A DNA stretch of 64,000 nucleotides from UBA1141 sp963665155 (GCA_963665155.2 CAXXFI010000001.1:976982-1040981), one strand, 5' to 3'. Positions 20,210 to 29,083 are shown, counted from the stretch's first letter. Numbers and translations are program-made. The notes: generated by a model from the letters alone, not told the origin.

Positions 20210-20350
20210 ATGGCCAACGTTGAAAATTTGTGCTGGCTTTGCCTTACGTATCTTTCAGATGATGCAGTCACCGTAGATATCGATGGTGCTGAAGAGCTTG
20301 TACACCCGCATTGTCGCGAAGAATTGAACAGTGCAGCCGAGCCAGAATAA
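20210..20350 (+). CDS. Small putative zinc-binding protein
   Basis: 46 residues with CWLC near the N-terminus and HPHC near the C-terminus, a plausible four-ligand zinc site. The acidic middle reads SDDAVTVDIDGAEELV. It starts 17 bases after the divergent LigD fragment start. No family recognised. The pairing of C-x2-C with H-x2-C in so short a protein is the only functional hint. Confidence 0.45.
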   Translation: MANVENLCWLCLTYLSDDAVTVDIDGAEELVHPHCREELNSAAEPE

Positions 20351-20368
20351 TCTCTCGGGCCTTCATTA

Positions 20369-20563
20369 ATGATTACGCCTCATAGCGACCCTGAAGCGTT
20401 GTTGAATAATCTACTCGATAACCTTCAAAAGCTTGTCGAGGAAGAGCATGTGCCACAGCTTCACCCGGTGGACAAAGATCAGGATTATATCTGGAAGCCG
20501 CCGAGGTCAGACCAGGACGGTGTAGGCCAACCTGTACCAGAAAACGGTAGACTACCCATATGA
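20369..20563 (+). CDS. Small hypothetical protein
   Basis: 64 residues, acidic N-terminal half with an amphipathic helix (PEALLNNLLDNLQKLVEEEH) and a proline-rich tail. No family recognised. Position directly after another small ORF on the same strand is compatible with a real gene, but coding evidence is weak. Confidence 0.3.
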   Translation: MITPHSDPEALLNNLLDNLQKLVEEEHVPQLHPVDKDQDYIWKPPRSDQDGVGQPVPENGRLPI

Positions 20564-20629
20564 ACTGGCCCACGGGCCTCCCAGGCAACACTATTGTTTC
20601 ATAGTGTCTCGCGAGCTTGCGCCCCCAAC

Positions 20630-20712
20630 GTTAAGTCAAGGCCCTCAGTATCTCCCGCCCGGACAGCACCTGCTCCATCAAGGGCCGCATGCCCAGCTCG
20701 CTGGAGATGGCC
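20630..20712 (-). pseudogene. C-terminal tail of a kinase/ATPase-TPR regulatory protein
   Basis: The minus strand reads LAISSELGMRPLMEQVL followed by SGREILRA, the typical end of large Chloroflexota proteins that combine a Ser/Thr kinase or cyclase, ATPase and TPR units. The matching kinase start lies at 23295-22700 on the same strand in the right order. Fragment only. Confidence 0.4.
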
Positions 20713-20728
20713 AGGTTCTGAAGCCGAC

Positions 20729-20953
20729 ATGACAAACGAGGACCATGTTGCTGCCCTTACTGCCGTGTTCGACAGGATTAAAATTGCTAACCCACTTGGT
20801 CTGCCCTTAGATGCCGATCCCCTCACGAACATCGCCACGATAATCGCAGGCGTGTTAACCTATTCCAGCGGTCTTCACATGCTTGAGCAGACCGCCGTGT
20901 CATCGCGAGGCGGAGTTTCGGTGATTGATATCCCGTCAAAGGAGAAAAAGTAA
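20729..20953 (+). CDS. Small hypothetical protein
   Basis: 74 residues from the ATG at 20729 (MTNEDHVAALTAVFDRIKIA). Helical, no membrane segment, no family recognised. Its TAA overlaps the ATG of the next small gene (TAATG), which suggests translational coupling and supports both as real. Confidence 0.45.
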   Translation: MTNEDHVAALTAVFDRIKIANPLGLPLDADPLTNIATIIAGVLTYSSGLHMLEQTAVSSRGGVSVIDIPSKEKK

Positions 20954-21054
20954 TGGGCGATAAGGGTGGTAAAAAAGATAAGTCCAAAAAGGAACAACAG
21001 AAAAATGCAAAACACACTCTAATGGAAAAACGTAAATTAAAAAAGGAAAAGTAG
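20953..21054 (+). CDS. Short lysine-rich protein
   Basis: 33 residues beginning MGDKGGKKDKSKKEQQ; almost half are Lys. Similar tiny basic proteins starting MGDKGGKKDK occur in many bacteria without assigned function. A nucleic-acid or ribosome contact is possible but only inferred from charge. The start overlaps the stop of the preceding gene. Confidence 0.55.
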   Translation: MGDKGGKKDKSKKEQQKNAKHTLMEKRKLKKEK

Positions 21055-21488
21055 ATTTAAGACGCTTTCGAGGTCCGGCCGCACTCCAGGGATCCTGCAA
21101 TGTACTCGGAACACGCACTCCGGCTTCTGGCCGGGATGGATCCCGAATCATGGGTGCTGAAACCTTGAGAGCAGAATGGCAAGTGGGGCTTGAGGTTGCG
21201 AAAAGGACACCCCTACTCAGATGAAGGCGGGGAGATGAGGCCAGACCACAGTGTTCTTGCCCTCTGCTGTTAGGCTCAGGCACCCGACTTACGCGACAGC
21301 CAGACCTCAGAGTCAATGTGGCGGAACACCTCGCCGCCGATCAACGGTGGAGGGCGAGCGATCGGGCCGTTGCTATCACTCTAATTTGTTGGTCATTGAG
21401 CTACGCGCCTGTGCCCAAGCAATGGACCACAATTCGCGCCAGATTGCCCGGCGCCAGACCAATGAGCTGGGTAGCGTCAGTTCGTCCA
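21055..21488. other. Intergenic region without recognised gene
   Basis: About 430 bases. Overlapping frames on both strands have no family resemblance and no ribosome sites. Nothing else seen. Confidence 0.5.
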
Positions 21489-21827
21489 CTATCGGTCGGG
21501 AGTTTTCCCTTTCGATGTCGCGAGGATGGCCTTGGCTTTGCGCGCAATTAGGACTTCCCCGACCAAAGCGCCGGGAGGACCTGTGGTAATCAGCGTGCCG
21601 ACGAGAAACCACCAACTCCAGATCTTCTGGACCGCCCCGATGCCCACGACGGCGATGAGTGCCAGGAAAACGATTCCGTGAGTAAGCCCAAAAATCTGCA
21701 CTAATTCCTCATTGTCAACACAGGAGGCAACGAGCAGCACTATGAGCAGGACCAGATCCGCCAGGGTAATCCATCGTACAATTACTAACCAACGAAGTAT
21801 CTGTTGAGCTTCTAGGGCTGACTGCAC
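21489..21827 (-). CDS. DUF3817-like integral membrane protein
   Basis: 112 residues from a GTG at 21827, chosen because AGGAGGTGAGG lies directly upstream; longer frames lack this. Three hydrophobic segments: LRWLVIVRWITLADLVLLIV, GLTHGIVFLALIAVVGIGAV and WWFLVGTLITTGPPGALV. The THGIVFL and TGPPGAL-V-EVL pattern matches the small DUF3817 (YdzA-like) membrane family of unknown function. Confidence 0.65.
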   Translation of the reverse strand: MQSALEAQQILRWLVIVRWITLADLVLLIVLLVASCVDNEELVQIFGLTHGIVFLALIAVVGIGAVQKIWSWWFLVGTLITTGPPGALVGEVLIARKAKAILATSKGKTPDR

Positions 21828-22005
21828 CCTCACCTCCTGGAGATAATTTCCACTGTGACATTGTCGGCCAGTTCCCGCCAGCCTCATCAGGACCCCAGAA
21901 ATGCTTTCAGCTTGGGCCAATAGTGGGTTTGCCATCCTTGAATAATCTGATCGTAACTCTGATCCGAAACCCCCGTGTGGACAAAGATCAGGCGTGGAGA
22001 TAAAG

Positions 22006-22200
22006 ATGTCAGCGAAAGTCCGTGGCCTCGGTCACATAGGCTTCTATGTTCAGGACCTGGATCTCATGAAGGACTTCTATGCGAATTTCATGGTCATGAC
22101 GCTGACCAAGGTTGGTCCGATCGGGGCCTTTTTCAGCTCCGATCCCTTTGTTGAGACGCCTGTACTTGGCTCTCCCATGGTTTCTGCGGCACAACTCCAA
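22006..22200 (+). pseudogene. VOC (glyoxalase-like) N-terminal fragment
   Basis: MSAKVRGLGHIGFYVQDLDL and KDFYANFMVMTLTKVGP followed by GAFFSSDP match the first beta-alpha-beta-beta-beta unit of vicinal-oxygen-chelate dioxygenase-like proteins. His in LGHIGFYV would be a metal ligand. Resemblance stops after about 50 residues and the second half is missing, so this is a truncated remnant. Confidence 0.6.
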
Positions 22201-22222
22201 GTAGCTTCATCTATGCTTCCGC

Positions 22223-22591
22223 TTACCCATGACCAGCAGGCAACAAATGATCTTCACAATAACCCCATGTCTGGGTGACTATCTTGGCATAATTGGCGAG
22301 ATTACTGCATGATGGCAGGGTGCATTCCTCGGACGACATATTTATAGCTAGATACTCCACGTCTCTTTGAAACCCGTGCTCACGAAGAAAGTCCCCTGGC
22401 TCCTCATCCCGTTGGTCGGTATCCATGTCGACGCACTCTATGCACAAATGGTCTTCCACGTATCGCCCGGTTATCAGAGCGGTTGCTCGCGCGGGGCAGC
22501 AATCGTGGTCTAGATCCTCTATATATTCGCAAGGAAGAACTTCATCCCCATCAAGTTCCGTTCTCCATGACTTACGGGTTCGACAGCACAC
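22223..22591 (-). CDS. Cys-rich small protein with two similar halves
   Basis: 122 residues at most. Two segments resemble each other: CCPARATALITGRYVEDHLC and CSNLANYAKIVTQTWGYCEDHL, each pairing N-terminal cysteines with an E-D-H-L near a final Cys. This suggests a duplicated zinc-knuckle-like module. The start is uncertain and no family was recognised. It shares C/H patterning with the tiny ORF at 20210. Confidence 0.4.
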   Translation of the reverse strand: MCCRTRKSWRTELDGDEVLPCEYIEDLDHDCCPARATALITGRYVEDHLCIECVDMDTDQRDEEPGDFLREHGFQRDVEYLAINMSSEECTLPSCSNLANYAKIVTQTWGYCEDHLLPAGHG

Positions 22592-22699
22592 ATATTTGTT
22601 TCTTCACTGATTGCAGTCTAAAATGGCAAATAATCCAAGGTATCTCTAGTTACACTATGTCGTCGCCAGAACTATCCGAACTCTAGCCCCTGGCACGTC

Positions 22700-23295
22700 T
22701 CTCAGGCGATACCGATTACCTGCTCCAGGGGCACCCGGTGGTCGGTGGCTTCCTCGATGACACCTTCCACATCCCCGCCACCCATCAACTCGGTGACCAT
22801 TTAGAGATGGTCCTTCTCCTGGCCCAAGTCGAAGACCGACACGATGTGGGAATGGGAGCCCAACCTCCCCATAACCTGGGCCTCTCGCTGGATGCGGCTG
22901 CGGCCCGCTTCGTCCAGCCCCTCGGTCTTGATTAGGGCGAACGCTACCTCCCGGTCCAGCATGGTGTCATGGGCCAGGTAGACTTTCTTCTTACCGCCTT
23001 CTCCGAGAAACCGCTTGACTTGGTAGCGGCCATTGGCGAATGAAGTGGGTTGGTCTGTAGTGACAATGGGGGTTGTGGCCGGTATAGAGGTCGGTTGAAT
23101 GTAAGTTGGGGTGGCGGCAGCGCGCAACGCCCGTTCCGCTGTTGCCATGAACGCTATGGCATCCTTGTTCTCAGGGTCCATAGCGGGGACTGCTTGGGCG
23201 CGCAGAGGCAACCCATCCCAATCGAATCTGGAAACCGTTTCTTCGGCCTCATCTAGAAGCCGGCCAATTTGACGTTGGAGGCGCTCACTAGCCAC
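22700..23295 (-). pseudogene. Ser/Thr protein kinase N-terminal fragment
   Basis: The frame has RYQVKRFLGEGGKKKVYLAHD (glycine-rich loop; the second half of the loop is GGKKKVYLA), AFALIKTEGLDEAGRSRI (VAIK-like lysine) and QREAQVMGRLGSHSHIVSVFD. After KDHL a TAA interrupts, then MVTELMGGGDVEGVIEEATDH continues in frame to another stop. The catalytic loop and all downstream domains are absent. It begins with GTG at 23295. Confidence 0.6.
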
Positions 23296-23367
23296 GCTAG
23301 AATATTAGCTCAGTGTGGGTGCCTTGTCTATTGAGAGATATTGGCTCGCTCCCAGTCGGACTACGCA

Positions 23368-23385
23368 CACTATCCGCGAATAGTG
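23368..23385. repeat. Palindromic repeat, copy 1
   Basis: CACTATCCGCGAATAGTG, a 6-bp stem with a partly symmetrical centre, 114 bases before the carboxylesterase start. A copy with one difference lies 118 bases after that gene. Confidence 0.6.
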
Positions 23386-23499
23386 ACGGTCATTGGGCAC
23401 AGCCCTATAAGAGCAATCGGTTGAGCCCCGCCTTAACAGCAAACTTTGCTTGGGCTATACTAGCGCCGAGGTTCAGAGCGAAGCTGCAAGGAGGGCGCC

Positions 23500-25002
23500 A
23501 TGAGCGATACTGTCGTGGAGACGACCGCCGGCAAGGTCCGCGGCTACACGTCGGCGACGATCCAGGTCTTTAAGGGCATCCCTTATGGCGGCCCGACGGG
23601 AGGGCGCAATCGCTTCTTGCCCCCGGCGCCGCCCACGCCGTGGCCTGGGGAGCGTGATGCCACCGACTACGGCCCAGCCTGTCCTCAGCCAGTGCGCGCA
23701 GAGTCAGCCGCTGCCAGAGTGGCTGCGGGGTTCCCCGAGCAGGAGGCACAGGGTGAGGATTGCCTCGTGCTTAACGTCTGGACCCCTGCGGTCCGAGACG
23801 GTGGTCGCCGGCCGGTGATGGTCTGGTTCCACGGAGGCGCATGGGAGTTTGGCTCTGGCGGAGGGCCCGACTCTGAAGGGATCGCCCTCGCCCTCCGTGG
23901 CGACGTCGTAGTTGTCACCGTCAATCATCGTCTCAGCATCTTCGGGCATCTCTATCTGGGGGAGGCCTTCGGAGAGGAGTACACCACATCGGGCAACACC
24001 GGTGTGCTGGACCTCGTTGCTTCCCTGGAGTGGGTCCGCGACAACATAGAGGCATTCGGCGGCGACCCCGGCAACGTCACCATCTTCGGTGTGTCGGGCG
24101 GAGGCTCCAAGATATGGACCCTCCTGGCTATGCCGGGAGCCCGCGGCCTCTTCCATCGCGCCATCCCGATTAGCGGCTATCTTATGTGGCCGCGGGTGAG
24201 CCTGGAGAGCGCGGCCTGCGCGGCTGACGCCGCCCTCGCGGAGCTCGGCGTCCAGCGAGGGAACCTTGAACAGCTCGCCGCTGTCCCCACCTGGAGACTG
24301 CTGGAAGCTTCGAGCGCGGCGCTTCGCAAGATCGCCGGAGGGGACGCCCCCCTCCTCACATTCCCCATCACGACCCTCTTCTCCCCAGTTATCGATGGGA
24401 TCGCTTTGCCGGACTACCCGATGTCCTCCATCGCCGCCGGCTCCTGCGCGGATGTGTCTGTCATGGTCGGAAGTAACCGGCACGACCATTTCAATGCAAC
24501 GCGTTTAGATCCAAACTTTGGCTGGCTTGACGACGACGGGCTTCGCCGGACGCTCCGGGCCCTTCTTGGTGACCGCGTTGATGGCATCGTCGACCTCTAC
24601 CGGCGCAACCGGCCGGGGGCGTCTGCGTCAGCCCTTCTAGTCACCATTTCAACGGATCTTGAGTGGCGCATTCCGGCGATCCGGGTGGCCGAAGGCAAGC
24701 TGACCGGCGGCGGAAAGCCTCCGTATATGTACTTCTGCTCCCTCGACGTCGGGCCCACGCCATTGGTGTTTGGCAACGTCGACCTTCCCACCCTCGAGCG
24801 GGTCGCCGGCCGGGGAGCCGCTGGGCAAGTAAACCCCGCCTGGGTCCAGTTCGCCCGGGAGGGGGACCCGAATCACCCTGCCATTCCGACGTGGCCCCCA
24901 TACTCGCTGAGCGAGCGCACGACCATCCTCTTCGACTTCGAATGCCGCGTGGTGAATGACCCGTGGCGCGACGAGCGGCTTGTGTGGGAGGGGATACGCT
25001 GA
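23500..25002 (+). CDS. Carboxylesterase type B, GC-rich, catalytic His doubtful
   Basis: 500 residues. Oxyanion hole HGGAW (about 111-115) and nucleophile motif GVSGGG with Ser199 (the family usually has GESAG). [20 protein letters not shown] and [15 protein letters not shown] are family signatures. The acid may lie in GSNRHDHF. The segment that normally supplies the catalytic His (xGxxHxxDxPFVF) is shortened to [14 protein letters not shown], so that His appears to be missing. Base composition is visibly richer in G+C than either flank. AAGGAGG precedes the ATG. Likely acquired from elsewhere. Confidence 0.85.
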   Translation: MSDTVVETTAGKVRGYTSATIQVFKGIPYGGPTGGRNRFLPPAPPTPWPGERDATDYGPACPQPVRAESAAARVAAGFPEQEAQGEDCLVLNVWTPAVRDGGRRPVMVWFHGGAWEFGSGGGPDSEGIALALRGDVVVVTVNHRLSIFGHLYLGEAFGEEYTTSGNTGVLDLVASLEWVRDNIEAFGGDPGNVTIFGVSGGGSKIWTLLAMPGARGLFHRAIPISGYLMWPRVSLESAACAADAALAELGVQRGNLEQLAAVPTWRLLEASSAALRKIAGGDAPLLTFPITTLFSPVIDGIALPDYPMSSIAAGSCADVSVMVGSNRHDHFNATRLDPNFGWLDDDGLRRTLRALLGDRVDGIVDLYRRNRPGASASALLVTISTDLEWRIPAIRVAEGKLTGGGKPPYMYFCSLDVGPTPLVFGNVDLPTLERVAGRGAAGQVNPAWVQFAREGDPNHPAIPTWPPYSLSERTTILFDFECRVVNDPWRDERLVWEGIR

Positions 25003-25405
25003 CCTAGGTGCGGGGACTTCTTAAACTGTTGCGGCCTCGATAGACTGAAAGCAAAAAGTACTACGCGACCTGTTGGATTACCCCATTTCCCAAAGAAATC
25101 TCGGCCTGCGATAATCATGACACTATCGGCGAATAGTGTTTGTTTAGAGATGTTAAAAACGGGGACGGCGACCTGGGCCCGATAAGGGCCGCATTATCTC
25201 CCCTTCATTAAGAAAGCTTCAAGGGGGCACCCCCTCCATGGACCGGGGCCAATGGTAAAGGATGTTACAGGAGCGGATAGTTTTTCCTAAATTTCGTCAG
25301 CAAGTTGCCTATCGGCCTCGTTACCTCGATGGGAGTAACATAGTGGTTAGGGCCTGGGCACAGCGGCAAGATATTCTTTTCGAACTCTTCGAGTACAGGA
25401 ACGGT
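25003..25405. other. Intergenic region with palindrome copy 2
   Basis: About 400 bases after the esterase. It holds the 18-bp palindrome at 25121-25138 and otherwise no recognised gene. Confidence 0.5.
25121..25138. repeat. Palindromic repeat, copy 2
   Basis: CACTATCGGCGAATAGTG, 17 of 18 bases identical to 23368-23385 and in the same orientation, so the two bracket the esterase gene. Confidence 0.6.
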
Positions 25406-25675
25406 ATGCATCCCCTTGAAAGTTCAAGGCTCAAGCTGAAACGGGCGAAGCATCACATCGATAGCTTGAATAGGAGCGTGAAGCGATATAGAGATGCCAA
25501 TTCCGTTCCATTCAGGCAGGCTGACGAAAGAGACATACTCTTCCCAAGCGGCCCTTGTATACATTATATTGTCGGCCCGCTTACGAGCCCGCCAGATACC
25601 CTCGGATTGATTCTAGGCGACATTATTACGAACCTGCGTGCTTGCCTGGATCACCTCACATGGGCTCTTTCCTGG
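25406..25675 (+). pseudogene. Host hypothetical protein, 3' end replaced by IS3 transposase
   Basis: From the ATG at 25406 the product shows a pattern of a widespread family of unknown function: LKLKRAKHHIDSLNRSVKRY near the start and LGLILGDIITNLRACLDHLTW near residue 80. The family normally continues for about 100 more residues. Here the frame runs directly into IS3 OrfA sequence (YAPEDKIRIVLEGFRRE) at about 25675. Confidence 0.5.
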
Positions 25676-25981
25676 AAGTACGCTCCGGAAGATAAGATCC
25701 GCATCGTCCTGGAAGGGTTCCGCCGGGAAGTGACCGTGAGTGACCTCTGCCGACGAGAGGGGATCAAGCCAGGCGTATTCTATGCCTGGACCAAGGAGTT
25801 CATGGAAGCGGGGAAAGAGCGTCTCACCCGGGACACGGTGAGAGACGCCGCCCGTCAGGAGATCGAACACCTCAAACGGGAGAACTACGATCTGAAACAA
25901 CTGGTTGCCGACCTTTCCCTGGAGGTCCACCGCTTCAAAAAAACGGCCATCCCAGCTTTCGATGGGGCCGCAGGCGGATGA
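25676..25981 (+). mobile_element. IS3-family OrfA (5' end lost)
   Basis: About 100 residues of the HTH protein OrfA: KIRIVLEGFRREVTVSDLCR, REGIKPGVFYAWTKEFMEAG, then a leucine-zipper-like region EIEHLKRENYDLKQLVADLS. Its own start and the left inverted repeat are not visible; the frame is fused to a host gene. It overlaps OrfB by 4 bases (GGATGAGC), as needed for programmed frameshifting or coupling in IS3 elements. Confidence 0.8.
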
Positions 25982-26964
25982 GCGCCCAGGAGAGGTCGAA
26001 CATCATAACCCGGGTGGAAGAGACCCAGTGGGGAAAACGGAAGCTTCTCACCCAACTGCAGGTGCCCAAGAGTACCTACTACCGGTGGCGAGCCCGTGCA
26101 CTGCAAGGGAAGCAAGACAGCTCCATCGCCAGTACCTGGATTCCCTGGAATAAGCTTAGCCCACCGGAAGAGGCCAGGGTCTTGGCGGCGGCCAGAGAGT
26201 CTCCGGAGTGGAGCAGCCGGCAACTGGCCACTTGGATCACCGACTACCAGGATTTATCGGTCGGTGAATCTACGGTGTACCGCCTCTTGAAGAGGGAAGG
26301 GCTGGTAAAACCTCCCGATATGAAGCTTCTGGCCGGCAAAGAGTACCAACGCAAGACCAGCGGTCCGCATCAGATGTGGGCTACCGATGCCTCGTATTTC
26401 CGGGTGGTCGGCTGGGGCTACTACTACATGGTAACCGTGATGGACGACTACTCCCGATTCATCCTGGCCTGGAAGCTGCAACTGGACGTGACATCTGATT
26501 CCCTGATCCAGGTGGTCCAGCTAGCCATTGACGCTACTGGTATGACAGAAGTGCCCTTGGAGGGCCGGACCAGATTGCTGAGTGACAATGGATCGGGCTA
26601 CGTATCCAGAGCTTTCCGCGATTACCTGGGCCTGGTAGGGATCCGCCATATCTTGGCGGCGCCTTACCATCCCCAAACCAATGGGAAACTGGAGCGGTAC
26701 CATCAGAGCATCAAGCAGGAGGTGAACCAGGTCCCGTATGAGATCCCTGGTGATCTGGAGAAGGCCATCGCTGGCTTCGTGGAGTACTACAACCACCGTC
26801 GCTATCACAAAGCCTTGAGCAACGTGACGCCAGATGATGTCTTAAGGGGGAGACGGGAAGGGATCTTGATCAGAAGGAGGGAGGTGAAAGCTCAGACTTT
26901 ACAATGGCGTCAACGCTACAACCGCCAGCGCCGAGAGTCCTACAATACTGCCATATACCCTTGA
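25978..26964 (+). mobile_element. IS3-family transposase OrfB
   Basis: 328 residues with an HTH_21 region (STVYRLLKREGLVKPP) and an rve integrase core. The DDE residues are Asp in MWATDASYF, Asp in LLSDNGSGYVS and Glu in NGKLERYHQSIKQE. The C-terminal YYNHRRYHKALSNVTPDDVL is typical. The frame is intact. The right end of the IS is probably near 26985-27010, where AAAAGTGGGACACTTTT forms a hairpin, but the left end is gone. Confidence 0.9.
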
Positions 26965-27166
26965 TCTCTCCTTAACAAAAGTGGGACACTTTTGCTGGTT
27001 GCCAACACACGTGTTGTTGACAGGTAATCAATTGGCCGTTATAGTGACCGCGGTTCGGATAGACAACGTCTAAGTGAGGCGGGGTATCGTCCCGGAGGGA
27101 CTCCAACTGCTGGAAAGAGGCGAAAACCGGGCGCTCTAATAAGTTCCAGTGGTCTGAGGTGATAAC

Positions 27167-28654
27167 ATGCGCAAGCTCCTTGTTATGATCGTAGTAAGCC
27201 TAGCAATGATGAGCCTCCTGGCAGTCGCTTGCGGCGGGGATGACCCAACTCCCGTACCGCAAGCCGCTCAGGCGGTGGACACTGATGCACTTCGGAATCT
27301 GGTCCAAGAGGCGGTATCCGCGGCCGTGCCAGCAGCTCAAGAAGGCGTGTCTGCCACTGACATTCAGAATGCAGTGGAGCGTGCGGTAGCAACATCGGCA
27401 TCTGAGGGGACCAGCCCAGAAGACCTGCAAGCGATGATTGAGACGGCGGTAGCAGCGGCAACCGCCTCCGGTGGTGAAGAACTGACAGCATCGCAGGTGG
27501 AAGCAATTGTAGCCGCAGCGTTGGCGGCCCAACCTGCCGCACCCACCGCCGTTCCTGTGACGGTCCGTCCCTTTAGGATTGGCGTGATGGAGTCACTGAC
27601 CGGCCCCGGCGAGACGTATGGGCAAGTGGCTGTTCAGTCGAAGCAACTGGCCGTGGAAGAGATCAACCGGGCCGGTGGCATAAATGGTCGCCCACTGGTT
27701 TTGATCATCGAAGATGAAAAGTGCAACGCCAGAGATTCCATCAGCGCGTACACCAAGCTGACCCAGGTAGACAAGGTGAAAATTATCTTGGGAACTACTT
27801 GCAGCGGCGCCATGCTGGGTGCTGCTCCACTGGCTGAAAAAGATGGTGTCGTTATGTTCTCCGGCCTGGCTACCAACCCCGACATAGCCAATGCTGGTGA
27901 CTACATTTTCCGGACCTCAATGAATGATGCCCAAGTCGGCATAGACACGGGCAATAAGCTCTGGTCTGATGGAATTCGTAAGTTGGCCACCATTACCGAG
28001 GCCACTGATTACGCCGAGGGAGTACGGCGCGAATCCGCCAACAGGTTCGTAGCTCTGGGTGGCGAGATTGTTGCGGAGGAAAGATACGGGTCTGAAGAGA
28101 CCGACTTCCGCACCGCCCTGACCAAGATAATCAGCGAGAACCCCGACGCCATTCACATTGCCGCTCAGTCCGAGTTTAGCGGCGGCACCATCCAGAAACA
28201 ATTGCGGGAATTGGGATACGAGGGGCTAATATACGGGGAGATAGTGGTTCTCGGAGCAACAGCTTTGGACATCGCTGGTGACGGCGCTACCGGGACAATA
28301 GGGATAGTTGCAGAGCTTGATAGCACTAACCCTCTCGCCGTGAACTTCCTGGAACGGTTCCGCGCTAGGTACGCATATACCACACTACAGTGGTATATGG
28401 GGTCCGCCTATGACGATGTTTACATCACCGCCGCGTGCCTCGCAGAAACTGGAGACGACCAGGACGCCGACGGGTTTAGGGACTGTTTATACAACATGGA
28501 GTCCTTTAGCGGGACCATCGGGAATTACACCTTTGACGACAATGGCGAGGTGGTGGGTCTGTCTAACATAATCGCCGTCGTCATGCCCTTGGCGGATAGG
28601 ACACCTGAGAATTCTGGCTGGAATATTTTGGGGCCAGCTCCGGTTCTGCCCTAG
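27167..28654 (+). CDS. livJ: Branched-chain amino acid type ABC transporter binding lipoprotein
   Basis: 495 residues. Signal peptide with lipobox LAVAC at about 18-22, then a 100-residue Ala/Glu-rich linker of about four related helical units (NLVQEAVSAA, NAVERAVATS, AMIETAVAAA, AIVAAALAA), then the Peripla_BP_6 domain (FRIGVMESLTGPGETYG, EEINRAGGINGRPLVLI). The ligand may be an amino acid, amide or urea. Terminal TAG is part of a CTAG into which element A inserted. livHMGF follow after two insertions and a terminator. Confidence 0.88.
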   Translation: MRKLLVMIVVSLAMMSLLAVACGGDDPTPVPQAAQAVDTDALRNLVQEAVSAAVPAAQEGVSATDIQNAVERAVATSASEGTSPEDLQAMIETAVAAATASGGEELTASQVEAIVAAALAAQPAAPTAVPVTVRPFRIGVMESLTGPGETYGQVAVQSKQLAVEEINRAGGINGRPLVLIIEDEKCNARDSISAYTKLTQVDKVKIILGTTCSGAMLGAAPLAEKDGVVMFSGLATNPDIANAGDYIFRTSMNDAQVGIDTGNKLWSDGIRKLATITEATDYAEGVRRESANRFVALGGEIVAEERYGSEETDFRTALTKIISENPDAIHIAAQSEFSGGTIQKQLRELGYEGLIYGEIVVLGATALDIAGDGATGTIGIVAELDSTNPLAVNFLERFRARYAYTTLQWYMGSAYDDVYITAACLAETGDDQDADGFRDCLYNMESFSGTIGNYTFDDNGEVVGLSNIIAVVMPLADRTPENSGWNILGPAPVLP

Positions 28655-28829
28655 AAACTCGGACGGAAACCCCGATTCTCCCCAAGCCGTCGTTTTCTTA
28701 ACGTCGATTATCGAAGTAACAGTTGGTTATTGAAACGTATTACATATACTATTATACCATATAAGACTGGAATACGTCTGCTTGGCGTAGCGCGAAACCC
28801 GGCCAATGGCTTTCCGGCCAGACCTCTAG
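28651..28829. mobile_element. Element A copy 2
   Basis: 171 bp (28655-28825) between CTAG at 28651 and CTAG at 28826, very close to copy 1 at 12451-12620 in the same orientation on the plus strand. The left CTAG contains the livJ stop codon, so the insertion kept the stop. Its right CTAG is shared with element B. Confidence 0.82.
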
Positions 28830-28978
28830 TATTACAACGACGGATCACAAAAAAGGGGCCTTGAGCACCTCTTCATGGCTGTTAGGCGCGTGGGCTGACA
28901 GCTTTGTGGGCTTGCGTTCCGCGAAGCGATTTCTGCCCCAAAACTGACCAATTTGAGAAAGCGTCGTTGTAATACTAG
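28826..28978. mobile_element. Element B copy 1: 145-bp miniature inverted-repeat element
   Basis: 145 bp (28830-28974) between CTAG copies. Terminal inverted repeats TATTACAACGACG and CGTCGTTGTAATA are perfect over 13 bp, 17 bp counting the CTAG. No coding capacity. The same length and ends recur at 57645-57789. It inserted at the CTAG that ends element A. Confidence 0.85.
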
Positions 28979-29044
28979 GCTCTGTGCACCTAGGCGAAAG
29001 CAAGCGTTACTAGTCTATCGTGACACATGTGTCCACTTGTAACC

Positions 29045-29083
29045 GAGGCCAGCACCGAATGAACTCGGTGCTGGCCTCTTTAT
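29045..29083 (+). terminator. Rho-independent terminator
   Basis: GAGGCCAGCACCGA and its perfect complement form a 14-bp stem with a 6-base loop (ATGAAC), followed by TTTAT. It separates livJ (with the two inserted elements in its 3' region) from livH, so livHMGF should have their own promoter between 29084 and 29175. Confidence 0.8.

Noticed and set aside
20468..21992. 16-bp direct repeat GTGGACAAAGATCAGG at 20468 and 21977
   Set aside because: One such match is expected roughly by chance in a 64-kb window, and nothing about the flanks supports recombination.
23704..24489. 261-residue open frame antisense to the carboxylesterase
   Set aside because: Caused by high G+C of the real gene; composition is that of a reverse-strand shadow.
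25978..26964. Programmed frameshift site between IS3 OrfA and OrfB
   Set aside because: The 4-base ATGA overlap is compatible with it, but no clear slippery heptamer was identified, so it is not claimed.
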